Shown: positions 1 to 8,724, counted from the stretch's first letter. The stretch: 64,000 nt of DNA from JAPUDS01 sp964536265 (GCA_964536265.1 CAZHVV010000003.1:41763-105762), one strand, 5' to 3'. Program-made: numbers and translations. The notes: a model not told the origin generated them from the sequence alone.

Positions 1-538
1 TGCGTACATGGTCCAGTAACTCTGCACGGTACATCGCCAGTTGAAAACTACCGAACCCTTCAGTCGCTTTACTTTGTATAGTCACTATATCGCCTCGCTG
101 TAGTTTTTCGTCACTGACAATCGTCGCATACACCTCACCCGAATACATCTTGTCCAAAATCTGAATATGATTGAGTTGCGTTTGCCACTGCGTAGTTCCC
201 TCTTTCTGTAACGGATCCTGCGAAATACGTGCGACTAGAACTACATTACTGCCGACGTGATGTGAAAGTTGACTGAGAGACACTGCATAGCCCGTACCAC
301 GCGCCAACCCTATAACAATTCCAACAATCGCTATTAATACACACGCGTACCAACGACGTGAACGAATCGCTGAGACAGCGGTAAGTATAGCTGCCACAAG
401 AAATATCCAGTGTATTGGAAACGTGACGACTTTTGCTAGTACAAGTCCTAGTAACACCCCAACGCACCACCACGTAATAAGATACGAGATATGAAATTGT
501 TTATAACGTAACGTTGATGGCAGTATTGCTGCGGTCAA
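1..538 (-). CDS. comEC: ComEC/Rec2-type DNA uptake channel, N-terminal part (truncated by window edge)
   Basis: An open frame runs off the left edge of the window. Its first ~80 residues hold two or three hydrophobic segments, followed by a soluble beta-rich stretch (about residues 85-175) with the pattern of the DUF4131 OB-like domain found near the start of ComEC, including 'LARGTGYA' and 'GDIVTI'. ComEC forms the inner-membrane channel for single-stranded DNA in natural transformation. I place the start at a TTG (538-536) because AGGGAG lies 8 nt upstream and no ATG is suitably placed. It follows the 551-1384 membrane gene by 12 nt on the same strand, so the two are probably cotranscribed. 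The channel and metallo-hydrolase domains would lie outside the window, so the call rests on the N-terminus only. Confidence 0.7.
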   Translation of the reverse strand, partial: MTAAILPSTLRYKQFHISYLITWWCVGVLLGLVLAKVVTFPIHWIFLVAAILTAVSAIRSRRWYACVLIAIVGIVIGLARGTGYAVSLSQLSHHVGSNVVLVARISQDPLQKEGTTQWQTQLNHIQILDKMYSGEVYATIVSDEKLQRGDIVTIQSKATEGFGSFQLAMYRAELLDHVR

Positions 539-550
539 TATATACGCTCC

Positions 551-1384
551 CTAAGCTAGCACGCGCAAGTTTTTATAGAGCCATGAATATCCGATAATTG
601 CGAGTAGACAGCAGGCAGTGACAAGTGTTGCTATAACCCATTGGTTAGCTTGAGAAGATGTAAACAGTCCCGCTGCATAGCTCACGCTGTACAATGCAAG
701 CATTCCCATGGTTGTCACATTCGCAGCAACCAGAAGGCTATGTTTCGAACCACGTTTCTTCTCAAGTATCCAGGTAAGTGCAAACAGTATCGCCACGACG
801 CCATAACCAACAAAGGACGAGACGTACGCGCTGAGGTTTTGATTATCAGGGTATTGAGATATAGCAAAATATACGGTCTGCACGACATTTGTCACAAAGA
901 AGACACACAACGCGACCATTAGCACGACAGCTACATAGCGTAGGGCTCGCTTCACATCAACATGACGCTTCAATAAAGCTGCTAGTACTACCACCGTAAG
1001 CATATAGAGTATGAAGGGCGTTCCATTTAGCACTATCATCGATGAAGCCTCGTTAACAAGAGTGAACACGAACGGCCACACCAACATCATAACAATTGTC
1101 ATTAGTGTACTTGCAAGCAGTGTTGTAGCTATTGTTAGCATTGCGGCTTGGTACAGCCGTTCCCAACGTGAGCCACGAGATACATACCATATAATCGCAA
1201 ATACAACACCCGGTAGCAATTGACTAACCATATACCACACTGACCACGAATGTACATTACCCCCTGAAGCACGTATCGACAACGTAAACATAATCGCCTC
1301 GATACACGAGATAATAAAAACAACTGCAGCGATACCTGTTACGATTTGATATGCTCTGTTTAGTGTTGGTTCTTTTTTCTTCAT
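551..1384 (-). CDS. Polytopic membrane protein of unknown function
   Basis: This 277-residue protein has about seven or eight hydrophobic segments spread over its whole length, with short charged loops (for example around residues 75 and 142) and a basic N-terminus, MKKKEPT. I do not recognise a family or a catalytic motif. It has its own promoter and is followed closely by comEC. Function is unknown; a small transporter or an envelope protein are both possible. Confidence 0.75.
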   Translation of the reverse strand: MKKKEPTLNRAYQIVTGIAAVVFIISCIEAIMFTLSIRASGGNVHSWSVWYMVSQLLPGVVFAIIWYVSRGSRWERLYQAAMLTIATTLLASTLMTIVMMLVWPFVFTLVNEASSMIVLNGTPFILYMLTVVVLAALLKRHVDVKRALRYVAVVLMVALCVFFVTNVVQTVYFAISQYPDNQNLSAYVSSFVGYGVVAILFALTWILEKKRGSKHSLLVAANVTTMGMLALYSVSYAAGLFTSSQANQWVIATLVTACCLLAIIGYSWLYKNLRVLA

Positions 1385-1393
1385 GATGTTTTA

Positions 1394-1421
1394 AGCATAC
1401 GCGTTTTGGGATGTGTGTCAA
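1394..1421 (-). promoter_or_regulatory. Sigma70-type promoter of the 551-1384 gene
   Basis: On the minus strand TTGACA (1421-1416) and TATGCT (1399-1394) are separated by 16 nt. The -10 box ends only 9 nt before the ATG at 1384, so the mRNA leader would be about 2 nt. Confidence 0.6.
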
Positions 1422-1457
1422 CGTTGTCATGGGTTCAAAATCTCCGTAGGAGATTAT

Positions 1458-1500
1458 CCATAGAAAATACCCCTCCTAAAAGGAAGGGTATTTTCTATGG
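1458..1500 (-). terminator. Hairpin directly downstream of tRNA-Lys, sharing its CCA
   Basis: A perfect 15-bp inverted repeat (1458-1472 with 1486-1500) starts with the encoded CCA of the tRNA. The AT-rich lower stem gives a U-rich 3' arm, as in an intrinsic terminator. Confidence 0.65.
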
Positions 1501-1574
1501 AGGGTCCGATGGGGCTTGAACCCATGACACCCTGCTTAAAAGGCAGGTGCTCTAACCAGCTGAGCTACGGACCC
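1498..1574 (-). tRNA. tRNA-Lys (anticodon UUU), CCA encoded
   Basis: The reverse strand folds as a full cloverleaf: acceptor GGGTCCG with CGGACCC, D arm with AGCTCAGCTGGTTAGAGC, anticodon stem CCTGC/GCAGG around the loop CTTTTAA, and a T arm with GGTTCAAGCC. The loop gives anticodon UUU. The 3' CCA is encoded and is also the first 3 nt of the downstream hairpin. Confidence 0.95.
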
Positions 1575-1635
1575 ATGTCGCATGTGAACGTCAACAAATA
1601 TATCAAAATACCCCTGTTTTGGCAAGTTTGAGAGC

Positions 1636-2124
1636 CTAGTACTCTTTGGAATGTTTTTTGCGTGACGACTTAAGATTATGTGTCAACCAACTATCAACAA
1701 CAGCAGCAGTTACTGCACATGCAAGTAACAGGCTCTGATTCGCAGCCACAAAATCGAGCATTGGTCGAACCGCCCCTTCTATCGGCAAACTTGTCGTTAG
1801 CGGACCAAGTACTAACAATGTGGCCATCAGCCCGAACGCCAATGCACCAAAGAAAGCCGTTCGCTTACTAGAATATGACGGCCCACTCATCAGTAAGACG
1901 ATTGCCGGTAGTAATATGAGCACGACTCGTGCCGCAGTCAGTGAACTGAGCGGCTCAACTGGTACATCGAGTTTATCAAAATAACGCGCAACTTCACGGC
2001 TCAGCTGATCTGCTAACAGCGCACCTGCAGCAAGGGCCAACCCAAGCGTACCAAAGCGACGCTTGGACAGAAACGCAAGCGCAAACAAAGCAAGAAACAA
2101 TACGATAATAACGACAAGCGTCAT
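1636..2124 (-). CDS. Small polytopic membrane protein of unknown function
   Basis: A 162-residue protein with four or five hydrophobic helices (about 1-18, 24-40, 65-82, 90-108 and 127-145) and a very basic C-terminal tail. No family is recognised. The promoter is compact: TATGAT (2136-2131) lies exactly 6 nt before the ATG, implying a leaderless transcript. It sits downstream of rimK on the same strand but has this separate promoter. Confidence 0.7.
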   Translation of the reverse strand: MTLVVIIVLFLALFALAFLSKRRFGTLGLALAAGALLADQLSREVARYFDKLDVPVEPLSSLTAARVVLILLPAIVLLMSGPSYSSKRTAFFGALAFGLMATLLVLGPLTTSLPIEGAVRPMLDFVAANQSLLLACAVTAAVVDSWLTHNLKSSRKKHSKEY

Positions 2125-2167
2125 GCCACTATCATATCACGCGATGAGTTGAGGTGAAACGTACGGA

Positions 2168-3076
2168 CTACGCGCCGATTTTATCTTTTTTCGGACGACG
2201 TTTCGCATTGATTTCGAGATATTCAATAACTTTCGTCGCAACGTCTCGCCCAGTTATGAGTTCAGGTGTTTTGAGACTTGCTGACGAGTTAACTTCAAGT
2301 ACGAGAGGACCACGTTCTGAACGCATCATATCAACACCACAGAACGTCGTTAGTCCCATAGCCTTTGCTGCTTTGATTGCAGTCTTGCGCTCTTCATCGG
2401 TCAACTTCACAGCACGACCTTCGCCGCCCTGGTGAGTATTGCTGCGAAAATCCCCATCTAAGCTTTGTCGCTTGACGCTGGCAACAACACGGCCACCAAC
2501 GACGAGCGCCCGGATGTCTTCACCAGCCGATTCTTTCACAAATTCCTGTACCAGGAAGTTCACGCCTTCAACATAGAAGGCTTGCATAACAGCTTTAGCT
2601 GCCTTAGGTGTTTCGGCTAATACGACACCGTTACCGTGTGTGCCTCGTGCGACTTTGATAATAAGCGGCGTACCACCAGCAAGTTCTATAACGTCTTCAA
2701 AGTTCGCCGTTTCACGAGCAAAAACCGTCTTTGGAATACCAACTCCAGCTTTTGCAAGCACTTGGTAGGCACGTAACTTATCGCGTGAACGGTTAATTGC
2801 AATCGAGCTCGCTGTTGTGAGTGATCCTTGCGCCTCAAACTGACGCACCATAGCTGTACCATATTTAGTATAGCTCTGAGCAATCCGTGGGATGATTGCA
2901 TCGAAATGCTCGAGCGACTCACCTTTATACCGAATTACAGGTTTATCTTTTTCAACCGAAACATAACATTTCGCATAATTAACTACTCGTACATCATGTC
3001 CGCGCGCTTTGGCGGCTTCCTTAAGACGCTTCGTTGTGTAGTTTATTGAACCTTTCGATAAAATAGCGATTTTCAT
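2168..3076 (-). CDS. rimK: RimK-type ATP-grasp ligase (glutamate addition to ribosomal protein S6 in E. coli)
   Basis: The 302-residue protein is close to E. coli RimK along its whole length (about 300 residues), from the N-terminal MKIAILS through 'HFDAIIPRI', 'RDKLRAYQVL', 'HGNGVVLAE' and 'EVNSSASLKTPE'. The last elements are the ATP-grasp phosphate-binding loop (about residue 147) and the Mg-binding Glu/Asn pair (about residue 262). RimK ligates glutamate to the C-terminus of S6 using ATP; whether S6 is the target here is unknown. The ATG overlaps the TGA of the RimB-like gene by 4 nt (ATGA), showing translational coupling, as in the rimABK operons of Pseudomonas. It is the last gene of a four-gene ATP-grasp operon. 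Confidence 0.92.
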   Translation of the reverse strand: MKIAILSKGSINYTTKRLKEAAKARGHDVRVVNYAKCYVSVEKDKPVIRYKGESLEHFDAIIPRIAQSYTKYGTAMVRQFEAQGSLTTASSIAINRSRDKLRAYQVLAKAGVGIPKTVFARETANFEDVIELAGGTPLIIKVARGTHGNGVVLAETPKAAKAVMQAFYVEGVNFLVQEFVKESAGEDIRALVVGGRVVASVKRQSLDGDFRSNTHQGGEGRAVKLTDEERKTAIKAAKAMGLTTFCGVDMMRSERGPLVLEVNSSASLKTPELITGRDVATKVIEYLEINAKRRPKKDKIGA

Positions 3077-3540
3077 ATATGCTCCTCCTTTAGGCCTGCT
3101 TGCAATATTTTTGAACGCTCGAGCTCTTTATCCCTTAACGGTGAACCGAGCGACACGTCTACAATAAATTTGCGTAGTAATGTATTTCGGCCGATTAGTA
3201 CTGGGTATACTTGTTTGCTTCGATCAGCAAGGGTAAACGTGGCATAAATTCTACGTTTACGTATGATAATCGGTATCTTGATACGATATCTTACCTGTTC
3301 GTGGCCCATCGAACTAGCAACCCTGACTCGGTCATAATGGGCAAATAATTGTTCCATAGGCTGTATCTTTTTGTTTCGATAACCGAATTGAACCTTCAGC
3401 CCACTTGGTGTCTCTTCGATATTTGTTGCCCATATCGAAGAGGTCTTTGCTCCTGTATCAATTCGAGCATGCAAAACCATACCCTGCAGCTCAGGAAATG
3501 TAACTTTTTCGACACGTCCGATTATGGTTTTTTCTTTCAT
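3073..3540 (-). CDS. RimB-type putative protease (PF05618, retropepsin-like fold)
   Basis: A 155-residue protein with the motif 'ARIDTGAKTSSIWA' near residue 27; the D-T-G triplet is the aspartic-protease-like signature of the family once called DUF785 or ATP-dependent zinc protease. This family is repeatedly found beside rimK and is called RimB in Pseudomonas, where it opposes or tunes RimK modification. I choose the ATG at 3540 rather than an earlier one at 3579 because the earlier start would run into the preceding ligase gene and add an atypical Tyr/Ile-rich leader. It is coupled to rimK by an ATGA overlap. Confidence 0.85.
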   Translation of the reverse strand: MKEKTIIGRVEKVTFPELQGMVLHARIDTGAKTSSIWATNIEETPSGLKVQFGYRNKKIQPMEQLFAHYDRVRVASSMGHEQVRYRIKIPIIIRKRRIYATFTLADRSKQVYPVLIGRNTLLRKFIVDVSLGSPLRDKELERSKILQAGLKEEHI

Positions 3541-3559
3541 ATATTTTCTTATTATATCA

Positions 3560-4492
3560 TTATAATAATAAATAATCAACTAACGCCGTTACTGCACCCC
3601 TAGGTGTACCGAACTTTGGATCATCGTGCATGTCAATTCCAGGATTGGCATTTATTTCTATTACCCATAGATTATCATCACCATCCCACATAAAGTCTAC
3701 GCCACATACACCCATCCTAAGCTCCTTAGCAATGGTTGTAGCAATAGATTTCATCTGTTCCGGAACTGAGTCTGTCATGTCCTCGGCACGCCCCCCAGTA
3801 CTAAGATTTGGAACGCCTACTACCTGCACAGTCTCGCCGGCCATTGGTATAGTCTCGATATGCTCACCAAGATACATTTCAGAGATATCTAACGGGATAT
3901 ACTCCAGAGCTTTCGAATAATTTGACCCACGCTCAGGATTCTTGTTTTCTTGCACTATGAGCTCACGGACTGAATGCGCACCGTCTCCCTTTACACACGC
4001 GGGTATTCGCTGAAGTGCGGCAACATACTTTCCATCGATACATAACACTCTGTAGTCATCGCCCGATACCATTTGCTGTAATAATATTTTTTTGCCAAAT
4101 TTCTCTGCATGCTTAACCGCTGCTGCAAGTTGTTCACTCGACTCTACCCCGAGTGTAATACCGTTGCCATGAGCTCCGTTAAGCGGTTTGACTGCAATAG
4201 GACGATACTGCTCGAGGAATTGTACAGCACTCGCTTCACTATATTGCTGTGATGCAGGATGAGGCCAACCCATCTTTTGGCTTACTACGCTCGTAAGTGT
4301 TTTGTTTTCTGCAATAGCATATGCAATTGCTGGTTCTTTATCTCCTAACGTACTATGCAGTAAGTGCTGCTGTCCTTGATATTCATATTCGACAAGTGAT
4401 GGATCAGTGTTAAGAATTTTTACAGGAATACCGCGTCGCTGTAATTCATAGTACACAAGGCGCATCGTGATCTTTAAATCATTTGGTTGCAT
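3560..4492 (-). CDS. ATP-grasp ligase of the cyanophycin-synthetase/GshF type
   Basis: A 310-residue protein with the ATP-grasp core: 'AVKPLNGAHGNGITLG' (about residues 100-115), the segment 'KGDGAHSVRELI' typical of cyanophycin synthetase and GshF ligases, 'GVDFMW' and 'VIEINANPGIDMH' (about 280), which carries the Mg ligands. Such enzymes form amide bonds between a carboxylate, activated as acyl phosphate, and an amine, usually an amino acid or peptide. I take the ATG at 4492, which overlaps the end of the upstream ligase gene by 14 nt; an upstream in-frame ATG at 4579 would add an unlikely 29-residue extension. The substrate is unknown. Confidence 0.85.
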   Translation of the reverse strand: MQPNDLKITMRLVYYELQRRGIPVKILNTDPSLVEYEYQGQQHLLHSTLGDKEPAIAYAIAENKTLTSVVSQKMGWPHPASQQYSEASAVQFLEQYRPIAVKPLNGAHGNGITLGVESSEQLAAAVKHAEKFGKKILLQQMVSGDDYRVLCIDGKYVAALQRIPACVKGDGAHSVRELIVQENKNPERGSNYSKALEYIPLDISEMYLGEHIETIPMAGETVQVVGVPNLSTGGRAEDMTDSVPEQMKSIATTIAKELRMGVCGVDFMWDGDDNLWVIEINANPGIDMHDDPKFGTPRGAVTALVDYLLL

Positions 4493-5393
4493 GGATACTG
4501 TCCAGTAATTCTTGAATGCCTGCTGCGTATGCATCCATTTTTTCATCATTAAATGCGCCAGTCGCAACTTGTGGTGCACGGTTTACTTCAAGAATAAAAT
4601 GCTCACCTGTTTGCTCGTTGATGATTAAATCAACTCCAGCGACCTGCAAACGTTCAAGCTTAGCTGCAGTCTCTGCATCCTTAATCATCTGGTCGGAAAG
4701 GTCAGATAGATTAACCATATGCGCGCTACCCCCCTTTGACGTATTATTGAGATAAGCGCCTGGAGCGGCTTGACGTAGAAAAGCGAGCTTCACTTTGCCA
4801 TTCAGTGTCAAAAGTCGGTAATCGCCATTATTAGGTATATACTCTTGAGCTATCATTGCTTTGTCACCGAGTGAGTTTAACTTCTCTTCGAACTCTTGCT
4901 GCGACTCTATCAAGTAGTTATCGTCACCTTTTTTTGCGATGTCTGCCTTGAGCACTAATGGGAAGGTGAGCTTGACTCTGCGTATCGCTTCATCCATATT
5001 CTTCGACCCCTTCGTGTACACAGCCGTTGGGACTGGTACAATACTTTGACGAGCGAATGAGCACGCCAGCTTGCCACGAGCTTCAGTCAATAGATATTCG
5101 TCGATAAACTTTACGCCTTTTTGCTTTAGGTAATGAGCCGCCGCCACACCCCACTCAAACCAATCTCCCACCGGTGGAAAAACGACCAGGTCAAATTCCG
5201 TAATTTCAAACCCTTGGGTATTGTCTTAAAATGCTGTCATTTTATTGCCGGTAATATATGTCAATTCACTGAGCGCTGTAACACGTACCTGCGTATCCTT
5301 CAAGCGCTGTTCTGCGCCATCAGTTAGCCCAAACCAATTGAATCCTTCGAGGTTTTCAGGCTTTTGGCTTACGATGATTAGTACTTTTTTCAA
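4479..5393 (-). pseudogene. ATP-grasp ligase gene interrupted by an in-frame TAA
   Basis: Two parts in the same frame join into one ATP-grasp protein of about 304 codons. The first part (5393-5226) begins at TTG with AGAAAGGA upstream and reads 'LKKVLIIVSQKPENL', a pre-ATP-grasp Rossmann start. It ends at TAA (5228-5226), after which the frame continues without shift as 'DNTQGFEITEFDLVVF' and then a full ATP-grasp core with 'VLKADIAKKGDDNYL', 'GVDLII' and 'ILEVNRAPQVATG'. Since the frame is kept, a base substitution, not an indel, made the stop. The catalytic domain is intact, so the downstream part could still be made by reinitiation at an ATG at 5171. It could also be a sequencing error or a recent pseudogene. 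Confidence 0.8.
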
Positions 5394-5457
5394 TTTGCAT
5401 GGTCCTTTCTGATACACTGTCAATTCTTAGTATAAAGTATGGCAAGCATAGGCGCTC

Positions 5458-6516
5458 TTATCTTTTCGAGAGTCGAGCTAGTAATTCGGCGAGCATATGG
5501 CGTTGAATACGTGCATCCTCTGCTCCTTCTTCGTCAGTCACCATCATGGGGTCGCGAGTATTTATTTCACGTATCAGCAAATCAGGTTCATTGTGTCCAG
5601 GAAGGACTGTTTGGATAAAATCGATTGCAAAGTAACCACCATGCACCCCAGCTTCCTTCAATAATCTCTGACTAACTGTATCGGCAATGTCCCACACTCT
5701 TTGCGGTACACTATTTTGATCAATCTCAGCCCATTTATCTTCCTTATCCCGAAAAGCACGTCCAGTTGCATAATATTTAGCTTGAAGTGGTAGATTGGCA
5801 TCTTGGTCAGTAACGAAGCAGTAAGCCCTCAGTTCTTGAGAGTGAGATCTTTGGAGTAATCCCTCTGCATATTCGGTACGACCTACTAAACCTTGCCATT
5901 TATAACCAGGTGCAAAAGTCTGAACCAATACATCATGGTTTGCTCGATTTGGTCGTGCCTGCAGCTCTGTTCGCATAGCAGCGACAGTTGTTCCTACCTC
6001 AGCACGACTAACAATTTTGCAGTCGCGAGATAACTGTGACATATCGGCCTTCACGACAAAGGTACTGCCCTGCAATTTATTCATATCAGCCATGTGTGCG
6101 GTATCTCCTAAAATTGTCGGCGGCATAAACTCTCGCGCCAGTTTATATTGGCGCCACTTGCTTGCGCCAACTTCGCGTAGTCTTGGTCCGTTTAGCACAT
6201 CAACCCCAGGGGTATCTTCAACTTCCTGTGGTGTGTTGACGCGTGCTCGAATTACATTGACACCTCCGTCACCAAGTGGAAGTTCTATAGTAGTAGAACT
6301 ATATTGGTTGTTGCTGCTACCCGTAATAGTGTGGACATCAACTGTGCCGTTATCGGTATGATAAGCATCGATATTTGGAACTAACACTAATCCGATTCCT
6401 AGCTCACCCAGACGTTGTTGTACGAAGTTATTACCATAAGCACTCGGATCCGACTCAGACAAATTTCGGAAGTGCAGGGCTGTTTGTGTTTCATTATCAC
6501 TGAGTGACGATGTCAT
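5458..6516 (-). CDS. Divergent ATP-grasp-like ligase
   Basis: A 352-residue protein in which the first ~110 residues are a pre-ATP-grasp-like domain and the rest matches the ATP-grasp layout: 'STFVVKADMSQLSRD' (lysine-bearing strand, about residue 150), 'DVLVQTFAPGYKWQ', 'YFAIDFIQ' and 'LIREINTRDPMMV' (about 320), the last holding the metal-binding Glu and Asn. The glycine-rich loop of typical members is not obvious, so this is a diverged subfamily. The promoter TATAAT (6529-6524) lies 7 nt before the ATG. It lies between two other ATP-grasp genes on the same strand. Confidence 0.7.
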   Translation of the reverse strand: MTSSLSDNETQTALHFRNLSESDPSAYGNNFVQQRLGELGIGLVLVPNIDAYHTDNGTVDVHTITGSSNNQYSSTTIELPLGDGGVNVIRARVNTPQEVEDTPGVDVLNGPRLREVGASKWRQYKLAREFMPPTILGDTAHMADMNKLQGSTFVVKADMSQLSRDCKIVSRAEVGTTVAAMRTELQARPNRANHDVLVQTFAPGYKWQGLVGRTEYAEGLLQRSHSQELRAYCFVTDQDANLPLQAKYYATGRAFRDKEDKWAEIDQNSVPQRVWDIADTVSQRLLKEAGVHGGYFAIDFIQTVLPGHNEPDLLIREINTRDPMMVTDEEGAEDARIQRHMLAELLARLSKR

Positions 6517-6607
6517 ATTGCCTATTATAGCAAATTTCTCTTATTTTGTCAATCGTCTCCAGACTCTCCCTGAACTTATGAGCTTAATCTAGAATTTACG
6601 CATGTAG

Positions 6608-7567
6608 TTAATCAGATAGTTTATCTAGCCAGTCACCGATATGCGCTAAGATAGGAATATTTTGACGGTTTCGAGTACTATAGTACATCGTCAACGCCGG
6701 ACCTGCATTACACTCTAAGAAACAATAGTTCGTATCGTTTGCAGGATGAGTGATATTCTGGATTAACATATCAACGCACAGCACGCCAGTACGTAAAGAC
6801 TCTGCCATAGATACTGCAAGTCGTGTGTAGCTTTCATCGATATCATCCTTTACCTCATACAGTGATGCGCCTTTTCCCACTAAACTTGAAGTATTAATAG
6901 TAAGTTGTTGGCCAAGGCCAAGCACTTTACTAGCCATATTTAGCATCATATTTGGGAGCGACACTGCTGGATACGTCAACATGCTTCCATTGTTCAGCTC
7001 CCTACGCTCTTCATTTTCATGGTCAATTAGTTGCCGGAGCGTCTGCTCACCATCGCCAATAAGACTGAGTTTTCTTTTTTCTATCACCGACACTAACGTA
7101 GTGCCGATAAATGTAAAACGGAATTCACTTCCACTACACTGCTCCTGAACGAAAATGCTCGATGAGACCTTGTAAGCATTTTTCATAGCACTAGATAACT
7201 GCTGCTCATTATGTATACCTAGCGTCAACCCCCAGGAGCCCTGACTATCGGAGGGTTTTACGACGAGATATTCATACTTACGCAACAACGCAGTCACCTC
7301 TGAGAATTTATCACCCTGCCTTTGAAGCACGGTATGCGGAACATTAATCCCTAGACTCTTGGCCAGCCGATTGGTCAAGTCTTTATTCTTGATTAGTTTG
7401 AATTGTCGGTCATCTGTTTGTGGATAGTGAACTATCCCTCGTCTTGTAACCCATTCATAGCCAGAACGAACGAAATGCTCAAGTCTACGGTTATCTGAAT
7501 CTGTGGACTGAAAGTTTTCCCAGCCTCTCTTTTCTAATTCTTGCCTAATGAGGTCAATTGAAAGCAT
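6608..7567 (-). CDS. ATP-grasp ligase of the cyanophycin-synthetase/GshF type
   Basis: A 319-residue protein with 'LVVKPSDSQGSWGLTLG' (about residues 101-117, ATP loop), 'IGDGEQTLRQLIDHEN' (the GDG-x-T-x-x-x-LI signature shared with the 3560-4492 protein), 'GVLCVDMLI' and 'CFLECNAGPALTMY' (metal site, with Cys and Ala replacing the usual Ile and Asn-Pro surroundings). It starts 13 nt after the dnaJ stop with no promoter in between, so it is probably transcribed with dnaJ under HrcA control. The substrate is unknown; amino-acid or peptide ligation is the family expectation. Confidence 0.8.
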   Translation of the reverse strand: MLSIDLIRQELEKRGWENFQSTDSDNRRLEHFVRSGYEWVTRRGIVHYPQTDDRQFKLIKNKDLTNRLAKSLGINVPHTVLQRQGDKFSEVTALLRKYEYLVVKPSDSQGSWGLTLGIHNEQQLSSAMKNAYKVSSSIFVQEQCSGSEFRFTFIGTTLVSVIEKRKLSLIGDGEQTLRQLIDHENEERRELNNGSMLTYPAVSLPNMMLNMASKVLGLGQQLTINTSSLVGKGASLYEVKDDIDESYTRLAVSMAESLRTGVLCVDMLIQNITHPANDTNYCFLECNAGPALTMYYSTRNRQNIPILAHIGDWLDKLSD

Positions 7568-7580
7568 TTATGACAATTTC

Positions 7581-8678
7581 TTAGAAATAACTCTTCTTGG
7601 TTGATTTCCAGAAGTCTTCGAGCAGTTCTTTTTGCTTCTTTGAGAGTTTGGTTGGTGTGTCGACAACAACAGAGACAATATGAGCACCTCGAGAGCTTCC
7701 CTTTAGATGCGGAACACCGTGCCCAGACAGTTTGAAGTCGGTGCCACTCTGCGTACCAGATGGAATCTTCATGCGAACTTTTCCATCGACAGTTTCAACA
7801 TCTATCTCCGTACCAAGTGAGGCTTCAACAATACCGATATGTTCTTCGCTCAAGATTAAGTCGCCCTCACGTGTGAACTTTTTGTGTGGTTTGACGCGCA
7901 GATGAACATAGAGGTCACCTTTCGGAGCATCGGCAGCAGCTTCACCACGTTCACGCAAGCGAATCGTCGCACCGTCATCAACGCCAGCAGGAACTTTCAG
8001 TGTGATTTCTTGACGCTTGCGTTCAGTGCCGCGCCCACTACAAACTGTACAAACTCTTTCCGGAATCTTCCCGCGACCATGACAGGTTTGACAGACAACA
8101 CCCTGCTGAATAGCGCCAAAAATCGTATTCATAATACGAGTTTGCTGGCCGGAGCCTTTACAGGTCGCACATGTTTTCAGTTCATAACCCGGCTCAACAG
8201 TACTACCTTTACAATGCGAGCATTCGTCTTCCATTGTGAGTGAGAGTTGTTTCTCGACACCGAAAATAGCTTCTTCGAATGTCAAGTCAAGATTTGTCTC
8301 AACATCACGACCTCGCTCTGGACCACGGCGTGACTGTGAGCCACCAAAGAATGAACCAAATATGTCACCAAGGCCACCTTCGCCAAAGTCGAAATTAACA
8401 TTCTGACCGCCAAAACCTTCAAATGGATTCCCGCTATAGCCTGCACTACCGCCAGCTGCACCGCCAACTCCGGCATGGCCGAATTGGTCGTAACGCTGAC
8501 GCTTTTGCTTGTCTTTCAGGACTTCATACGCTTCGCTTAGCTCTTTGAACTTCGTTTCGTCACCACCTTCTTTGTCGGGGTGATGTTTGACGGCAGCCTT
8601 GCGGTAGGCCTTTTTGATTTCATCGTCACTGGCGTTTTTGTCAACGCCAAGTACTTCGTAATAATCACGCTTATTCAT
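7581..8678 (-). CDS. dnaJ: Chaperone DnaJ (Hsp40)
   Basis: A 365-residue full-length DnaJ. It has the N-terminal J domain with HPD ('KHHPDKEG', about residue 33), a Gly/Phe-rich linker (about 70-115), four CxxCxG-type zinc motifs (about 150-215: CSHCKG, CATCKGSG, CQTCHGRG, CTVCSGRG) and the C-terminal substrate-binding domains. DnaJ delivers unfolded clients to DnaK and stimulates its ATPase. It has its own promoter and CIRCE operator, unlike the usual hrcA-grpE-dnaK-dnaJ operon where it is read from the shared promoter. Confidence 0.97.
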   Translation of the reverse strand: MNKRDYYEVLGVDKNASDDEIKKAYRKAAVKHHPDKEGGDETKFKELSEAYEVLKDKQKRQRYDQFGHAGVGGAAGGSAGYSGNPFEGFGGQNVNFDFGEGGLGDIFGSFFGGSQSRRGPERGRDVETNLDLTFEEAIFGVEKQLSLTMEDECSHCKGSTVEPGYELKTCATCKGSGQQTRIMNTIFGAIQQGVVCQTCHGRGKIPERVCTVCSGRGTERKRQEITLKVPAGVDDGATIRLRERGEAAADAPKGDLYVHLRVKPHKKFTREGDLILSEEHIGIVEASLGTEIDVETVDGKVRMKIPSGTQSGTDFKLSGHGVPHLKGSSRGAHIVSVVVDTPTKLSKKQKELLEDFWKSTKKSYF

Positions 8679-8686
8679 CTGTTACT

Positions 8687-8724
8687 AGTATAAAAAATTA
8701 GCACTCAAAAGTAAAGAGTGCTAG
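8687..8724 (-). promoter_or_regulatory. dnaJ promoter with CIRCE operator
   Basis: TTAGCACTC (8698-8706), nine bases, then GAGTGCTAG (8716-8724) is one base from the CIRCE consensus bound by HrcA. On the minus strand TTTACT and TATACT (8692-8687) flank it at 17-nt spacing, so HrcA would cover the promoter. The -10 box ends 8 nt before the dnaJ ATG. Confidence 0.9.

Noticed and set aside
246..473. A 75-codon ORF on the minus strand near the left edge
   Set aside because: It is in another frame of the ComEC start, which gives a hydrophobic and family-like protein; this one has no such features.
5226..5423. A separate 65-residue gene upstream of the ATP-grasp core
   Set aside because: It is in the same frame as the core and gives the missing N-terminal domain, so it is the first part of one interrupted gene.
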